Positions 7,575-16,181 of a stretch of 32,565 bases of DNA are shown here, piece by piece. The notes beneath the pieces were generated by a model. It had not been told where the DNA came from. It saw only the letters and a program-made list of their open reading frames with translations, and ran no database searches. The position numbers and the translations under genes are program-made. The DNA lies in NCBI GenBank assembly GCA_045587445.1, contig JAZNCH010000063.1, forward strand, positions 1 through 32,565. Direction: 5' to 3'. Position 1 is the first letter of the stretch; the number at the start of each line of letters is the position of its first letter. Origin of the DNA: RGIG1995 sp045587445 (GTDB taxonomy: Bacteria > Bacillota > Clostridia > Oscillospirales > CAG-272).

Positions 7575-9706
7575 AAAAGAAAGAATGGAAGATTAAGTCC
7601 GACGGAAAAGAAAATTTTTCCGAAATCAAAAAAATTTCGGAAGAACTTGGGATAAAGCCGTTAACGGCTCTCCTGTTGTATAACAGAGGTTATACTACAG
7701 CGGAAGCTGCAGAAAGCTTTATAAGAAATGAAAATATCAGTTTTCACGATTCTTTTTTGATGGCAGATATGGACAAGGCTGTTGAAAGAATTTTGGCGGC
7801 GGTTGAGGCGAATGAAAAAATAGTTATTTACGGAGACTATGACGTTGATGGTGTTACTTCTGTTAGTATTTTGTACTTGTACCTAAAAGAAAAGGGAGCT
7901 GATGTAAGCTATTATATTCCGAGCAGAACAGGTGAAGGATATGGAATAAACCCATCCGCAATTGAGAGTCTTGCTCAAAAAGAAACTAAGCTTCTTATAA
8001 CTGTTGATACAGGAATTACGGCGGTTGATGAAACCGAGTATGCAAAATCATTGGGACTTGACGTTCTTATTACCGACCACCATGAATGCCAAAGTGAGCT
8101 TCCTAAGGCTTGTGCTATAGTTAACCCGAGACGTCGCGACTGTAATTATCCTTTTAAGGAACTTGCGGGGGTTGGGGTTGTTTTCAAGCTTCTTTGTTCT
8201 CTTGAATTTGCTTATTGCAAGAGAAATGGAATTGAAGAGGATTGGCTGAAAAAGATTTGTGATACATATGGAGATATTGTGGCTATCGGTACCGTTGCTG
8301 ACGTAATGCCCCTTGTTGACGAGAACCGCTTGATAGTCAGCCGAGGCTTAAAGCTTATTGAGACTACGAACAGACTTGGAATTGAAGCGTTGCTTGAACT
8401 TTCGGGGGCTGTTTCAAACAATAAAAACGTTACTCAAAAGAAGAGAAGAATAACGTCTACTCTCATCAGCTACGTAATTGCTCCGAGAATTAATGCAGCA
8501 GGCAGAATAAGTGATGCAACAAGAGCTGTTGAACTGTTTTTGAGCGAGACTCATAATGAAGCAAAGAGTATAGCAGAAGAACTTTGCGATACCAACCGAA
8601 TGAGACAAGCTGAAGAAAACAAGATAATGGAGCAGGCGTACGAAAAGATTCGTAAGGAACACGATTTTGAAAACGATAAAGTTATCGTACTTGCCGAGGA
8701 CAATTGGCATAACGGTGCAATTGGTATAGTTGCCTCAAGAATAACCGAAAAATATAATTTGCCCTCTGTTTTGATTTCTTTTGACGGAAACGTTAGCAAA
8801 GGGTCAGGCAGAAGTATAAAGGGCTTGAATCTTGTTGATGCTTTAGGTTATTGCTCTGATCTTCTTATAAAGTACGGTGGTCATGAACTCGCCGCAGGCC
8901 TTTCAATAGAAAGAGATAACCTCCCGGCATTCAAAAAGAAGATAAACGAGTATGCAGCAGCACATCTTAAGCCCGAAAATATGGTTACACAGATAGAGAT
9001 TGATGCTGAGATAGACGAAAATGATATTACTTTGGAAAATGCTGAAGAGCTTTTCTTGCTGGAACCTTTCGGTATTTCAAATCCTGTTCCTGTGTTTACT
9101 ATGAAGGATGCCTATATTTCAGAAGCTATAGCTATCGGCTCAAACAGACATACTAAGTTTGTTCTGAAAAAAGGAAATAAGAGCATTACTGCTTTGTATT
9201 TCAGCAAGAATCCTGCTGAACTTAATTTGTTTGCAGGTGATACTGTTGACTTGGTGTTTAATCTTGACGTAAATGAATATATGAATAACAAGAACGTACA
9301 GCTCACGCTGAGAGATGTTATGCCGGGCGAAAAAACCAGAATAATCAGAGAAAAAAAGAGAGCTAAATATGCTGAAATTAAGGCGGGAAGATCAATCACC
9401 CCCGAAGAAAATATCGTTCCCTCAAGAGAAGATTTTGTAAACGTTTATTACGCTATTCAAAGAGAACTCAGACAGGGAAATGAAAATATTTCCGTGTATA
9501 TGCTTGAAAGATTGCTTGGTAATATGAGCTATGAAAAAATTAGATTTATCGTGGATATTCTTAAAGAAACAAAGGTGTTCTTGATTGAAGAAAAAGACGG
9601 TGTGGAAGATGAATACGTCTTTAAGATGAGTTTGCTTAAAACCAAAATCAATCTTGAAAAGTCGTCTATCTTGAAATGGTTAAAAAGCCAAGTTGCAAAG
9701 GCTTGA
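7568..9706 (+). CDS. recJ: Single-stranded-DNA-specific exonuclease RecJ
   Basis: This 712-residue DHH-family nuclease degrades single-stranded DNA 5' to 3' in recombinational and mismatch repair. Motifs in order are IYGDYDVDGVTS (residues 88-98), TVDTGI (145-150), LITDHHECQ with the DHH triad at 170-172, NPRR, IGTVADVMPL, APRINAAGRI and KYGGHELAAGL in the DHHA1 domain near 440. An OB-like region and a C-terminal extension of over 100 residues follow, as in Firmicute RecJ. The ATG at 7568 has only a weak AGTGAG site. rel follows after 25 nt; the usual apt gene between recJ and rel is absent. Confidence 0.96.
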   Translation: MLKKKEWKIKSDGKENFSEIKKISEELGIKPLTALLLYNRGYTTAEAAESFIRNENISFHDSFLMADMDKAVERILAAVEANEKIVIYGDYDVDGVTSVSILYLYLKEKGADVSYYIPSRTGEGYGINPSAIESLAQKETKLLITVDTGITAVDETEYAKSLGLDVLITDHHECQSELPKACAIVNPRRRDCNYPFKELAGVGVVFKLLCSLEFAYCKRNGIEEDWLKKICDTYGDIVAIGTVADVMPLVDENRLIVSRGLKLIETTNRLGIEALLELSGAVSNNKNVTQKKRRITSTLISYVIAPRINAAGRISDATRAVELFLSETHNEAKSIAEELCDTNRMRQAEENKIMEQAYEKIRKEHDFENDKVIVLAEDNWHNGAIGIVASRITEKYNLPSVLISFDGNVSKGSGRSIKGLNLVDALGYCSDLLIKYGGHELAAGLSIERDNLPAFKKKINEYAAAHLKPENMVTQIEIDAEIDENDITLENAEELFLLEPFGISNPVPVFTMKDAYISEAIAIGSNRHTKFVLKKGNKSITALYFSKNPAELNLFAGDTVDLVFNLDVNEYMNNKNVQLTLRDVMPGEKTRIIREKKRAKYAEIKAGRSITPEENIVPSREDFVNVYYAIQRELRQGNENISVYMLERLLGNMSYEKIRFIVDILKETKVFLIEEKDGVEDEYVFKMSLLKTKINLEKSSILKWLKSQVAKA

Positions 9707-9731
9707 AAAAATTTAATTATAAGAGGATAAT

Positions 9732-11930
9732 ATGTATTCCGATATAGAAAAACTTATATCAATGCTTGAAAAAACGAACAAGCATTATGATATAGAAAAG
9801 ATAAAAAAAGCTTATCTGAAAGCGAAACAGCTTCACGATGGGCAATATAGAGCAAGCGGCGAGCCGTTTGTTTCTCACCCTATTGCTGTGGCGGAAATAG
9901 TTGCAAAGCTTGAGCTTGACACGTCTTCTATTTGTGCAGCGTTGCTTCACGATACGGTTGAGGACTGCGGTTGCGACCTTAGAGATATAGAAAGAGAGTT
10001 TGGCAGTGAGACTGCTATGCTTGTTGACGGTTTGACCAAGCTTGTAAGAATACCTTTTGAGGACAAAGAAGAAGAGCATATGGAAAATCTTCGTAAGATG
10101 TTCCTTGCTATGTCAAGAGATATAAGGGTTATTTTTATAAAGCTTTGCGACAGGCTTCATAATATGCGGACTTTATCTGCAAAACCGCCCAAGAAACAGA
10201 GAATAACAGCACTTGAAACTATGTACGTTTATGCTCCTTTAGCGCACAGGCTTGGTATGCAGAAGATAAATCACGAGCTTGAGAATCTTTCTCTTGCATA
10301 CCTTGACCCTATTGGTTACGAAGAGGTAAACACAACTATTCAGCAAAAATACGGTCAGAATAAGGATTTTCTTGAAAAAGCAAGAGGTTTTATTGCCGAA
10401 AAGCTAACCGAAAATAATATAAAATTCACACTCGACGGAAGAATCAAGTCTGTATACAGCACATACAAAAAAATGTTTGAGCAGAATAAACAGTTTGATG
10501 AAATCTATGATTTTTATGCTTTACGTGTAATTGTAGATACTGAGCTTGAATGTTATACGGTTCTCGGTATTATTCACGATATGTTTAAATCTGTTCCGGG
10601 CAGATTTAAGGACTATATTTCGACACCCAAACCGAATCTTTACAGGTCTTTGCATACGACTGTAATAGGCAGAGGCGGTGTGCCTTTTGAGGTACAGATA
10701 AGAACTTGGGATATGCATCACGTTGCAGAATACGGTATTGCGGCTCATTGGAAATATAAGACGGGCGAAAAGAGTAATAAGGACGAAATAGACGAAAAGC
10801 TTAACTGGATTTCAAAAATTATTGAAAGCCAAGATTATTCTGGCGACTCTAATGAATTTATGGATATGCTTAAAATTGACATATTCCATGATGAAACGTT
10901 TGTTTTTACTCCCAAAGGCGATGTTATAACTCTCCCATACGGCTCTACTGTTATTGACTTTGCTTATGCTATTCACTCTGCTGTGGGTAACAAAATGGTA
11001 GGAGCTAAAATCAATGGAGCTATCGTTCCCATTGACAGAGCACCCAAAAACGGAGATATAGTTGAAATATTAACTTCTTCGGGAGCTAAAGGTCCGAGTC
11101 GAGATTGGCTTAATATAGTTAAGACATCTGAAGCAAGAACAAAGATTAGACAGTGGTTTAAGAAAGAAAGAAAAGCTGAAAATATCATTGTCGGAAAGAC
11201 TGAAATCGAGAAAGAATTCAGAAAATACGAAAGATATTACACCGATGAGCAGAGAGACGAGATATTGAATAACGTTTCAGGTCGTCTCGGTGTTCAAGGA
11301 TTAGATGATTTTTATAACATCATCGGTTATGGCGGTTTAAGTATATCTAAGATTGCAATCAAGCTTCGTGATGAATTTGACAGAGTAGTTAAGGTTGATG
11401 CGGAACCAAAGAAACAGTTTGATGTTACAGACATAAAAACTCCGTCTAAAGTAAATAAAAATACGGGCGGTGTAATTGTTGACGGCGTAGAAGACTGTCA
11501 GGTTAAGTTTGCAAAATGCTGTAACCCTCTTCCCGGCGATACTATTATAGGCTTTGTTACCAAGGGGTACGGTATATCTATCCACAAGAGAGACTGTCCC
11601 AACGTAGAAACCAATATTATCAAAGAAGAATACAACGATCGTTGGGTAAGTGCATATTGGGATATGCCGTCTATGACTCATGGAAATGGTGTTTTTGAGG
11701 CTGTATTAAAGATATTTGCCGTAAACAATATGACGTTGCTTGTAGATATTACTACCATACTTGCTGAAATGAAAGTAACGCTTTTGCAGATTAATACCCA
11801 ATCAAAAGCCAACGATGAGATTATAATAAATATGGTTGTCGGCTGTAAGAATCTTGAGCACTATAAATCAATAGTGTCAAGATTAAAGTCGATTAAGAGC
11901 ATAACTGATATTGTACGCGGTTATACCTGA
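9732..11930 (+). CDS. rel: Bifunctional (p)ppGpp synthetase/hydrolase Rel
   Basis: The 732-residue protein has the full long-RSH layout. The hydrolase HD domain shows SHP (His49) and LLHDTVED (His73-Asp74, Glu77-Asp78), so the hydrolase site appears intact. The synthetase domain shows RVIVDTELECYTVLGIIHD, PGRFKDYISTPKPNLYRSLH and PFEVQIRTWDMHHVAEYGIA. A TGS domain (FTPKGDVITLPYGSTVIDFA), a zinc-finger region with CCNPLPGD and a C-terminal ACT domain complete it. It makes and removes the stringent-response alarmone in response to uncharged tRNA on ribosomes. An AGAGG site precedes the ATG. It lies between recJ and dtd, as in Bacillus. Confidence 0.97.
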   Translation: MYSDIEKLISMLEKTNKHYDIEKIKKAYLKAKQLHDGQYRASGEPFVSHPIAVAEIVAKLELDTSSICAALLHDTVEDCGCDLRDIEREFGSETAMLVDGLTKLVRIPFEDKEEEHMENLRKMFLAMSRDIRVIFIKLCDRLHNMRTLSAKPPKKQRITALETMYVYAPLAHRLGMQKINHELENLSLAYLDPIGYEEVNTTIQQKYGQNKDFLEKARGFIAEKLTENNIKFTLDGRIKSVYSTYKKMFEQNKQFDEIYDFYALRVIVDTELECYTVLGIIHDMFKSVPGRFKDYISTPKPNLYRSLHTTVIGRGGVPFEVQIRTWDMHHVAEYGIAAHWKYKTGEKSNKDEIDEKLNWISKIIESQDYSGDSNEFMDMLKIDIFHDETFVFTPKGDVITLPYGSTVIDFAYAIHSAVGNKMVGAKINGAIVPIDRAPKNGDIVEILTSSGAKGPSRDWLNIVKTSEARTKIRQWFKKERKAENIIVGKTEIEKEFRKYERYYTDEQRDEILNNVSGRLGVQGLDDFYNIIGYGGLSISKIAIKLRDEFDRVVKVDAEPKKQFDVTDIKTPSKVNKNTGGVIVDGVEDCQVKFAKCCNPLPGDTIIGFVTKGYGISIHKRDCPNVETNIIKEEYNDRWVSAYWDMPSMTHGNGVFEAVLKIFAVNNMTLLVDITTILAEMKVTLLQINTQSKANDEIIINMVVGCKNLEHYKSIVSRLKSIKSITDIVRGYT

Positions 11931-11945
11931 TATGAGGATGATTTT

Positions 11946-12407
11946 ATGAGAATAGTAATACAAAGAGTCAGCGAAGCTTCTGTGTCCGTTGACGGAAATA
12001 TAGTAGGCAAGATTGGAAAAGGCTTTATGTTGCTTATTGGTGTTGCGAAAGGCGATACAGCAGATGAGGCTATCGCTTTGGCTGAAAAAATAAGCAAGAT
12101 GAGAATATTTGAAGATGAGAATGAAAAAATGAATCTTAGTCTAACCGATGTTGGAGGTTCTGTTCTTGCCATTTCACAATTTACTTTATACGCCGAGTGC
12201 AGAAGAGGAAATCGTCCAGACTTTTTTAATGCAGCTCCTCCAACCGAGGCAAATGCTCTTTATGATCTTTTTATATCTGAAATGAAAAATAAAGGAATTA
12301 CTACAGAAAAAGGAATTTTCGGTGCTGATATGAAAGTGAGTCTTGTAAACGACGGACCTGTTACCATTGTTCTTGATAGCGAAGATTTGAAAAAAAGCCG
12401 AAAGTAA
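11946..12407 (+). CDS. dtd: D-aminoacyl-tRNA deacylase
   Basis: This 153-residue protein matches Dtd along its length. It starts MRIVIQRVSEASVSVDG, has the catalytic SQFTLYAECRRGNRPDF region, and near the C terminus has NDGPVT, the slightly varied form of the NxGPVT cross-subunit motif. It hydrolyses D-amino acids, and also glycine, from mischarged tRNA, protecting translation. The gene begins 15 nt after rel and the pair is probably one transcript. A terminator-like hairpin lies 28 nt after its stop. Confidence 0.97.
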   Translation: MRIVIQRVSEASVSVDGNIVGKIGKGFMLLIGVAKGDTADEAIALAEKISKMRIFEDENEKMNLSLTDVGGSVLAISQFTLYAECRRGNRPDFFNAAPPTEANALYDLFISEMKNKGITTEKGIFGADMKVSLVNDGPVTIVLDSEDLKKSRK

Positions 12408-12435
12408 TTTTTTCTTAAAATACATTGAAGAAAGG

Positions 12436-12458
12436 AAGACGGTAATGTCCGTCTTTTT
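12436..12458 (+). terminator. Terminator- or attenuator-like hairpin between dtd and hemZ
   Basis: A 7-bp perfect stem AAGACGG (12436-12442) and CCGTCTT (12449-12455), loop TAATGT, is followed by T to 12458. It has intrinsic-terminator form and ends only 5 nt before the hemZ ATG. Its loop holds the ATG of a 9-codon ORF. Confidence 0.6.
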
Positions 12459-12474
12459 AGAAAATGATTGTTAA
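12445..12474 (+). CDS. Possible 9-codon leader peptide overlapping the hemZ start
   Basis: An ATG in the hairpin loop opens the peptide MSVFLENDC, ending with TAA at 12472-12474, so it overlaps the first codons of hemZ in another frame. AAAGGAAG (12431-12438) is a well-spaced ribosome site for this ATG, whereas the hemZ ATG has none of its own. It could couple translation into hemZ. It is too short to judge by coding statistics. Confidence 0.35.
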   Translation: MSVFLENDC

Positions 12475-13948
12475 AACTGAAGGAAATATAAACAAATATT
12501 ATGTACAGTCTCTTTGTATGCTTTTTTTTCCGGGCGCAAAGTTTGCAGAATCTGAAGAGGAAGCAAAAGGGGTTCCCGTTGTATCCGTAAGCCTTAGGGA
12601 ATCGGAGGAGGGAGTAGAAGCGTTTGCTTCAATTAAGCAAGATGCAAAAATGAAAACGGGTTCAAGGTTTGAAAAATTTAAAAAAGAATATACAAAAAAC
12701 AGAACCGCCAAAATAGCTGTAGGTATAGCTGTTTTTGAGGCAGGGAAGAGATTTTTCGGTACCGTTCCGCCTTGGGGAATTCTTACGGGGGTCAGACCTG
12801 CAAAGATTGCCGCAGAAATGCTTGACAGTGGTATGACTCTCGCTGCCGTAAAAAAGACAATGGAAAAGGAGTATTTTTTGAACCCGAAAAAATCTACTTT
12901 AGTTACCGAAATAGCGGCTGTTGAAAAAAAGATTATTGATTCAACCGAAGAAAATGCTTGTTCGGTTTATATTTCTATACCTTTTTGTCCTTCAAGATGT
13001 GCGTACTGTTCTTTTGTTTCGTATGCTACACCGAGACTTTTGTCTCTCATTCCCGACTATCTTGAAAGACTGAAAAAAGATATTGACAGAATGTTTGAGA
13101 CTATAAAAAAAGTGGGGCAAAAGGTTGTTACGGTATACATAGGAGGAGGTACTCCTACCACTTTAGACGAAACACAGCTTGAGGACCTGCTTTCAAAAAT
13201 TGCGGAGAATGTTGACGTTTTTTCTTTGAAAGAGTTTACACTTGAAGCGGGACGTCCGGATACTATAACTAAAGAAAAGCTTGATATTGCGGCTAAATAT
13301 GGAGTTACAAGAGTAAGCATCAATCCGCAGACCTTGAACGATTCGGTACTAAAACAGATAGTCAGAAGGCACACCTCAGAAGATTTCTTTAAAGCATATA
13401 ATATTGCAAAAGAAAGCGGCATAAAATATATAAATACCGACCTTATTGCAGGTTTGCCGGGGGATACTTTTGCAGGGTTTACAAAAACGGTTGATTCGAT
13501 TCTTGAATTATCTCCCGATAACGTTACCGTCCATACATTCTGCGTAAAAAAAGCGGCGGATATTTTGAGATATAATTCGGATATCTATTCAAGAGGCGGC
13601 GGAGATACACCTAAAAGTGTTTCTTATGCATTCGTAAAGACTAAAAATGCGGGATATATTCCTTATTATATTTATAGGCAGAAGAACACGGTAGGCAACC
13701 TTGAAAACGTAGGTTATGCTAAACCCGAAAGTGAGGGCTTATATAATATCTATATGATGGAAGATGTTCATTCAGTTTTTGCTTGCGGCGCGGGTGGTGT
13801 AACTAAGCTTATTTCGCAAAGGAACAAGACTATGGAACGTGTTGCTTTCCCGAAATATCCGTATGAATATCTTGATATGAACAAGGAGCCTGAAAAAATA
13901 GACGGTATTTTTAACAGAATTATCGATTTTTATAAGGAGAACGAATGA
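12464..13948 (+). CDS. hemZ: Oxygen-independent coproporphyrinogen oxidase-like radical SAM protein HemZ
   Basis: The 494-residue protein has the HemZ N-terminal domain, including the family hallmark PPWGILTGVRPAK (102-114), then a radical-SAM barrel with CPSRCAYC (Cys175, Cys179, Cys182) for the 4Fe-4S cluster and YIGGGTPTTL for SAM binding, and a HemN-like C-terminal region. Relatives are annotated as coproporphyrinogen III dehydrogenase, but no other heme gene is in the window, so the substrate is an inference. An in-frame TAG just upstream (12458-12460) fixes the start at 12464 or later. The start region is unusual because a hairpin and a mini-ORF replace a normal ribosome site. The end overlaps the next gene by 4 nt. 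Confidence 0.9.
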   Translation: MIVKTEGNINKYYVQSLCMLFFPGAKFAESEEEAKGVPVVSVSLRESEEGVEAFASIKQDAKMKTGSRFEKFKKEYTKNRTAKIAVGIAVFEAGKRFFGTVPPWGILTGVRPAKIAAEMLDSGMTLAAVKKTMEKEYFLNPKKSTLVTEIAAVEKKIIDSTEENACSVYISIPFCPSRCAYCSFVSYATPRLLSLIPDYLERLKKDIDRMFETIKKVGQKVVTVYIGGGTPTTLDETQLEDLLSKIAENVDVFSLKEFTLEAGRPDTITKEKLDIAAKYGVTRVSINPQTLNDSVLKQIVRRHTSEDFFKAYNIAKESGIKYINTDLIAGLPGDTFAGFTKTVDSILELSPDNVTVHTFCVKKAADILRYNSDIYSRGGGDTPKSVSYAFVKTKNAGYIPYYIYRQKNTVGNLENVGYAKPESEGLYNIYMMEDVHSVFACGAGGVTKLISQRNKTMERVAFPKYPYEYLDMNKEPEKIDGIFNRIIDFYKENE

Positions 13949-14856
13949 AAACATATTCATATAACGTAGGGAAATTAAACGAAGAAGAGAAAAAAGAATT
14001 TGTTTTGAAGTGCGAAAATGAGTTTGAGGTACAGCTTGAAAAAGCCTCTGACTTTATTGCAGAAAACAATTGTAGAATTATAACTCTTTCAGGTCCGACA
14101 TGTTCGGGAAAGACTACTACTGCGTCGAGGTTTATTTCGGCTCTTGAAAAAAACGGCGAAAAAGTAGGCGTTATTTCCATAGATGATTTTTATAAATCAA
14201 GAAAACAGCTTAAAAAAGAATCGAAAGAAAGAGGGCTTTCGGAGGTTGATTATGATTCGGCTTTGTCGATTGACCTTGATTATTTTGAAAAATGTATTGA
14301 CGGTATTCTCGAAAAAAGAAACGTTAAGCTTCCGCGATACAGTTTTGAAAAAGGTGAAAGAGCGTCGCTTTTTGAGTTTGATTCTTCAAGGTACAGCTAC
14401 ATTATATTAGAAGGGATACAGGCTGTTTATCCCGAGGTTACAGAGCATATTCATTGTGGATTTAAGAGTGTTCAGATTTCAGTAGTACCCGACGTTGAGG
14501 TGAACGGTGTATTCTTTACTAACAGACAGATAAGATTTATGCGCCGTATGATAAGAGATGCGAAATTCAGAAATGCTCCGCCCGAGGTAACGTTTGAAAT
14601 GTGGAAGGGTGTTTCTCGCAACGAGGATCTGCATATTTTGCCTTTTGCAGGGCAGTTTGATATAGAGATTGATTCGTATATGGAATACGAGCCTTTTATG
14701 ATAAAAAAGAATGTTCTTGGATTGCTAAAGGATATAAAACCGGAATATGAGTTTTTTCACAAGGCGAAAGAAATAACAGAGAAAATGCAAGTTTTTTTTG
14801 ATATAAGTTCTGAGTATTTGCCGGATAAATCGGTTTATCACGAGTTCTTGGGTTGA
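13945..14856 (+). CDS. Uridine kinase-like nucleoside kinase (P-loop)
   Basis: The 303-residue protein has a Walker A motif SGPTCSGKTTTASRF (49-63), ISIDDFYKSR with the catalytic-type Asp, a KLPRYSFEKGER segment and IILEGIQAVYP, all features of the uridine kinase/phosphoribulokinase superfamily. The central RQIRFMRRMIRDAKFRNAPPE helps place it in the clostridial nucleoside kinase branch. It lacks the N-terminal TGS and threonyl-tRNA-synthetase-like domains that some of these enzymes carry. Phosphorylation of a nucleoside is likely; the actual substrate cannot be read from sequence. It starts within the last codons of hemZ, so the two are co-translated. Confidence 0.8.
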   Translation: MKTYSYNVGKLNEEEKKEFVLKCENEFEVQLEKASDFIAENNCRIITLSGPTCSGKTTTASRFISALEKNGEKVGVISIDDFYKSRKQLKKESKERGLSEVDYDSALSIDLDYFEKCIDGILEKRNVKLPRYSFEKGERASLFEFDSSRYSYIILEGIQAVYPEVTEHIHCGFKSVQISVVPDVEVNGVFFTNRQIRFMRRMIRDAKFRNAPPEVTFEMWKGVSRNEDLHILPFAGQFDIEIDSYMEYEPFMIKKNVLGLLKDIKPEYEFFHKAKEITEKMQVFFDISSEYLPDKSVYHEFLG

Positions 14857-14878
14857 AAATTACGGAGTATGATTTAAA

Positions 14879-16153
14879 ATGAAGATTTTATTTGACAAAA
14901 CAGAGGTTTTAGGACACGGCGAATGTTATATCGGTGTTGACGGACAGTATATATCTTATATTGGAAGTGAAAAACCTGAAGGACATTTTGACAGAATAAT
15001 TGATACGAAAGATAAGCTGGTTTGCCCCGGACTTTATAACTGCCACACACATTCGGCTATGCAGTTTTTGCGCGGGTACGGTGAAGATTTGCCCCTTGAC
15101 AGATGGCTGAATGAAAAAATTTTTCCCGCAGAGGACAGATTGACACCCGATATGGTGTATAAATCATCTTCTTTTGCAGTTGCGGAAATGATAAAGAACG
15201 GTATTTGTTCTTTTTCCGATATGTACTATTTTTGCGACAGAACCGCCGAAGTTATCGGTGAAACCGGAATAAAAGCCAATATCAGCCGTTCTATAGTATC
15301 TTTTGATCCTACTGCCGAGCATAGTAAAGATAGCAGGTTTTTAGAATCAGTACAGCTTTATAGAGATTATCATAATGCTTTTGACGGCAGACTTAAAGTG
15401 GATTTTTCTCTCCATGCGGAATATACGAACGTTGAGTCGATGGCTAAGTTTTGTGCCGATTTTACAGAGGGAAAGTCGATAGCGTATCAAATTCACCTTT
15501 CAGAAACCGAAAAAGAGCATAATGAATGTATAGTCAGACACGGGCTTACGCCTACAGGATTTTTTGAAAAAACAGGAATTTTGAATAATAGCGTTTCTTT
15601 TGCGCACTGTGTTTGGATTACCGAAGAGGATATGGAGATCTTGAAGAAGTATAAATCTACTGTTGTTCATAATCCAGCAAGTAATCTGAAGTTAGGAAGT
15701 GGGGTAATGCCGCTTTCAAAAATACTTAAACACGGTATAAACGTTGCTCTCGGAACTGACAGCTCCGCTTCCAATAACACACTTGATATTTTGAAAGAAA
15801 TATATCTTGCTGCTGTTTTGCAAAAGGGAATTGACAGAGACCCATCTTCGATAAAAGCCGAAGAGTTCTTAAAAATGGCTACTGTTAACGGTGCAAAATC
15901 TCAAAACAGAACCGATTGCGGTGATTTGGCGGTAGGTAAAAAAGCCGATATAATAATGCTTGACCTTGATTCGGTTAACAATATACCTATGTTTTCTCCT
16001 GTGTATACGCTTGTATACAGTGCTAATTCATCCGACGTTTGCTTTAATATGGTAGACGGAAAAGTGCTTTACGAAAACGGCGAATATAAGACCTTGGATA
16101 TTGATAAAGTGAAGTATGATATGAAAACATTGCGAAAAAGCTTTTTTGCTTGA
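14879..16153 (+). CDS. mtaD: Amidohydrolase, 5'-methylthioadenosine/S-adenosylhomocysteine deaminase type
   Basis: This 424-residue metal-dependent hydrolase has the metal ligands CHTHSA (His56, His58), QIHLSETEKE (His206, Glu209), FAHCVWI (His243) and LGTDSSASNN (Asp294). The stretch FLRGYGEDLPLDRWLNEKIF is characteristic of the MTA/SAH deaminase family. Such enzymes deaminate the adenine moiety of methylthioadenosine, S-adenosylhomocysteine and sometimes adenosine, forming inosine derivatives. Other members of this superfamily act on guanine or triazines, so specificity is probable rather than proven. It begins 22 nt after the kinase-like gene; together they may serve nucleoside salvage. 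The gene symbol follows family naming. Confidence 0.85.
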   Translation: MKILFDKTEVLGHGECYIGVDGQYISYIGSEKPEGHFDRIIDTKDKLVCPGLYNCHTHSAMQFLRGYGEDLPLDRWLNEKIFPAEDRLTPDMVYKSSSFAVAEMIKNGICSFSDMYYFCDRTAEVIGETGIKANISRSIVSFDPTAEHSKDSRFLESVQLYRDYHNAFDGRLKVDFSLHAEYTNVESMAKFCADFTEGKSIAYQIHLSETEKEHNECIVRHGLTPTGFFEKTGILNNSVSFAHCVWITEEDMEILKKYKSTVVHNPASNLKLGSGVMPLSKILKHGINVALGTDSSASNNTLDILKEIYLAAVLQKGIDRDPSSIKAEEFLKMATVNGAKSQNRTDCGDLAVGKKADIIMLDLDSVNNIPMFSPVYTLVYSANSSDVCFNMVDGKVLYENGEYKTLDIDKVKYDMKTLRKSFFA

Positions 16154-16181
16154 TGAGATTACCGAAAAGGAGGGAAATGTT

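Noticed and set aside
16146..16181. Earlier TTG start for the flippase gene
   Set aside because: It has no ribosome site, whereas AAGGAGGG is 7 nt before the TTG at 16182; the extra residues (LDEITEKEG) are not typical of the family N terminus.
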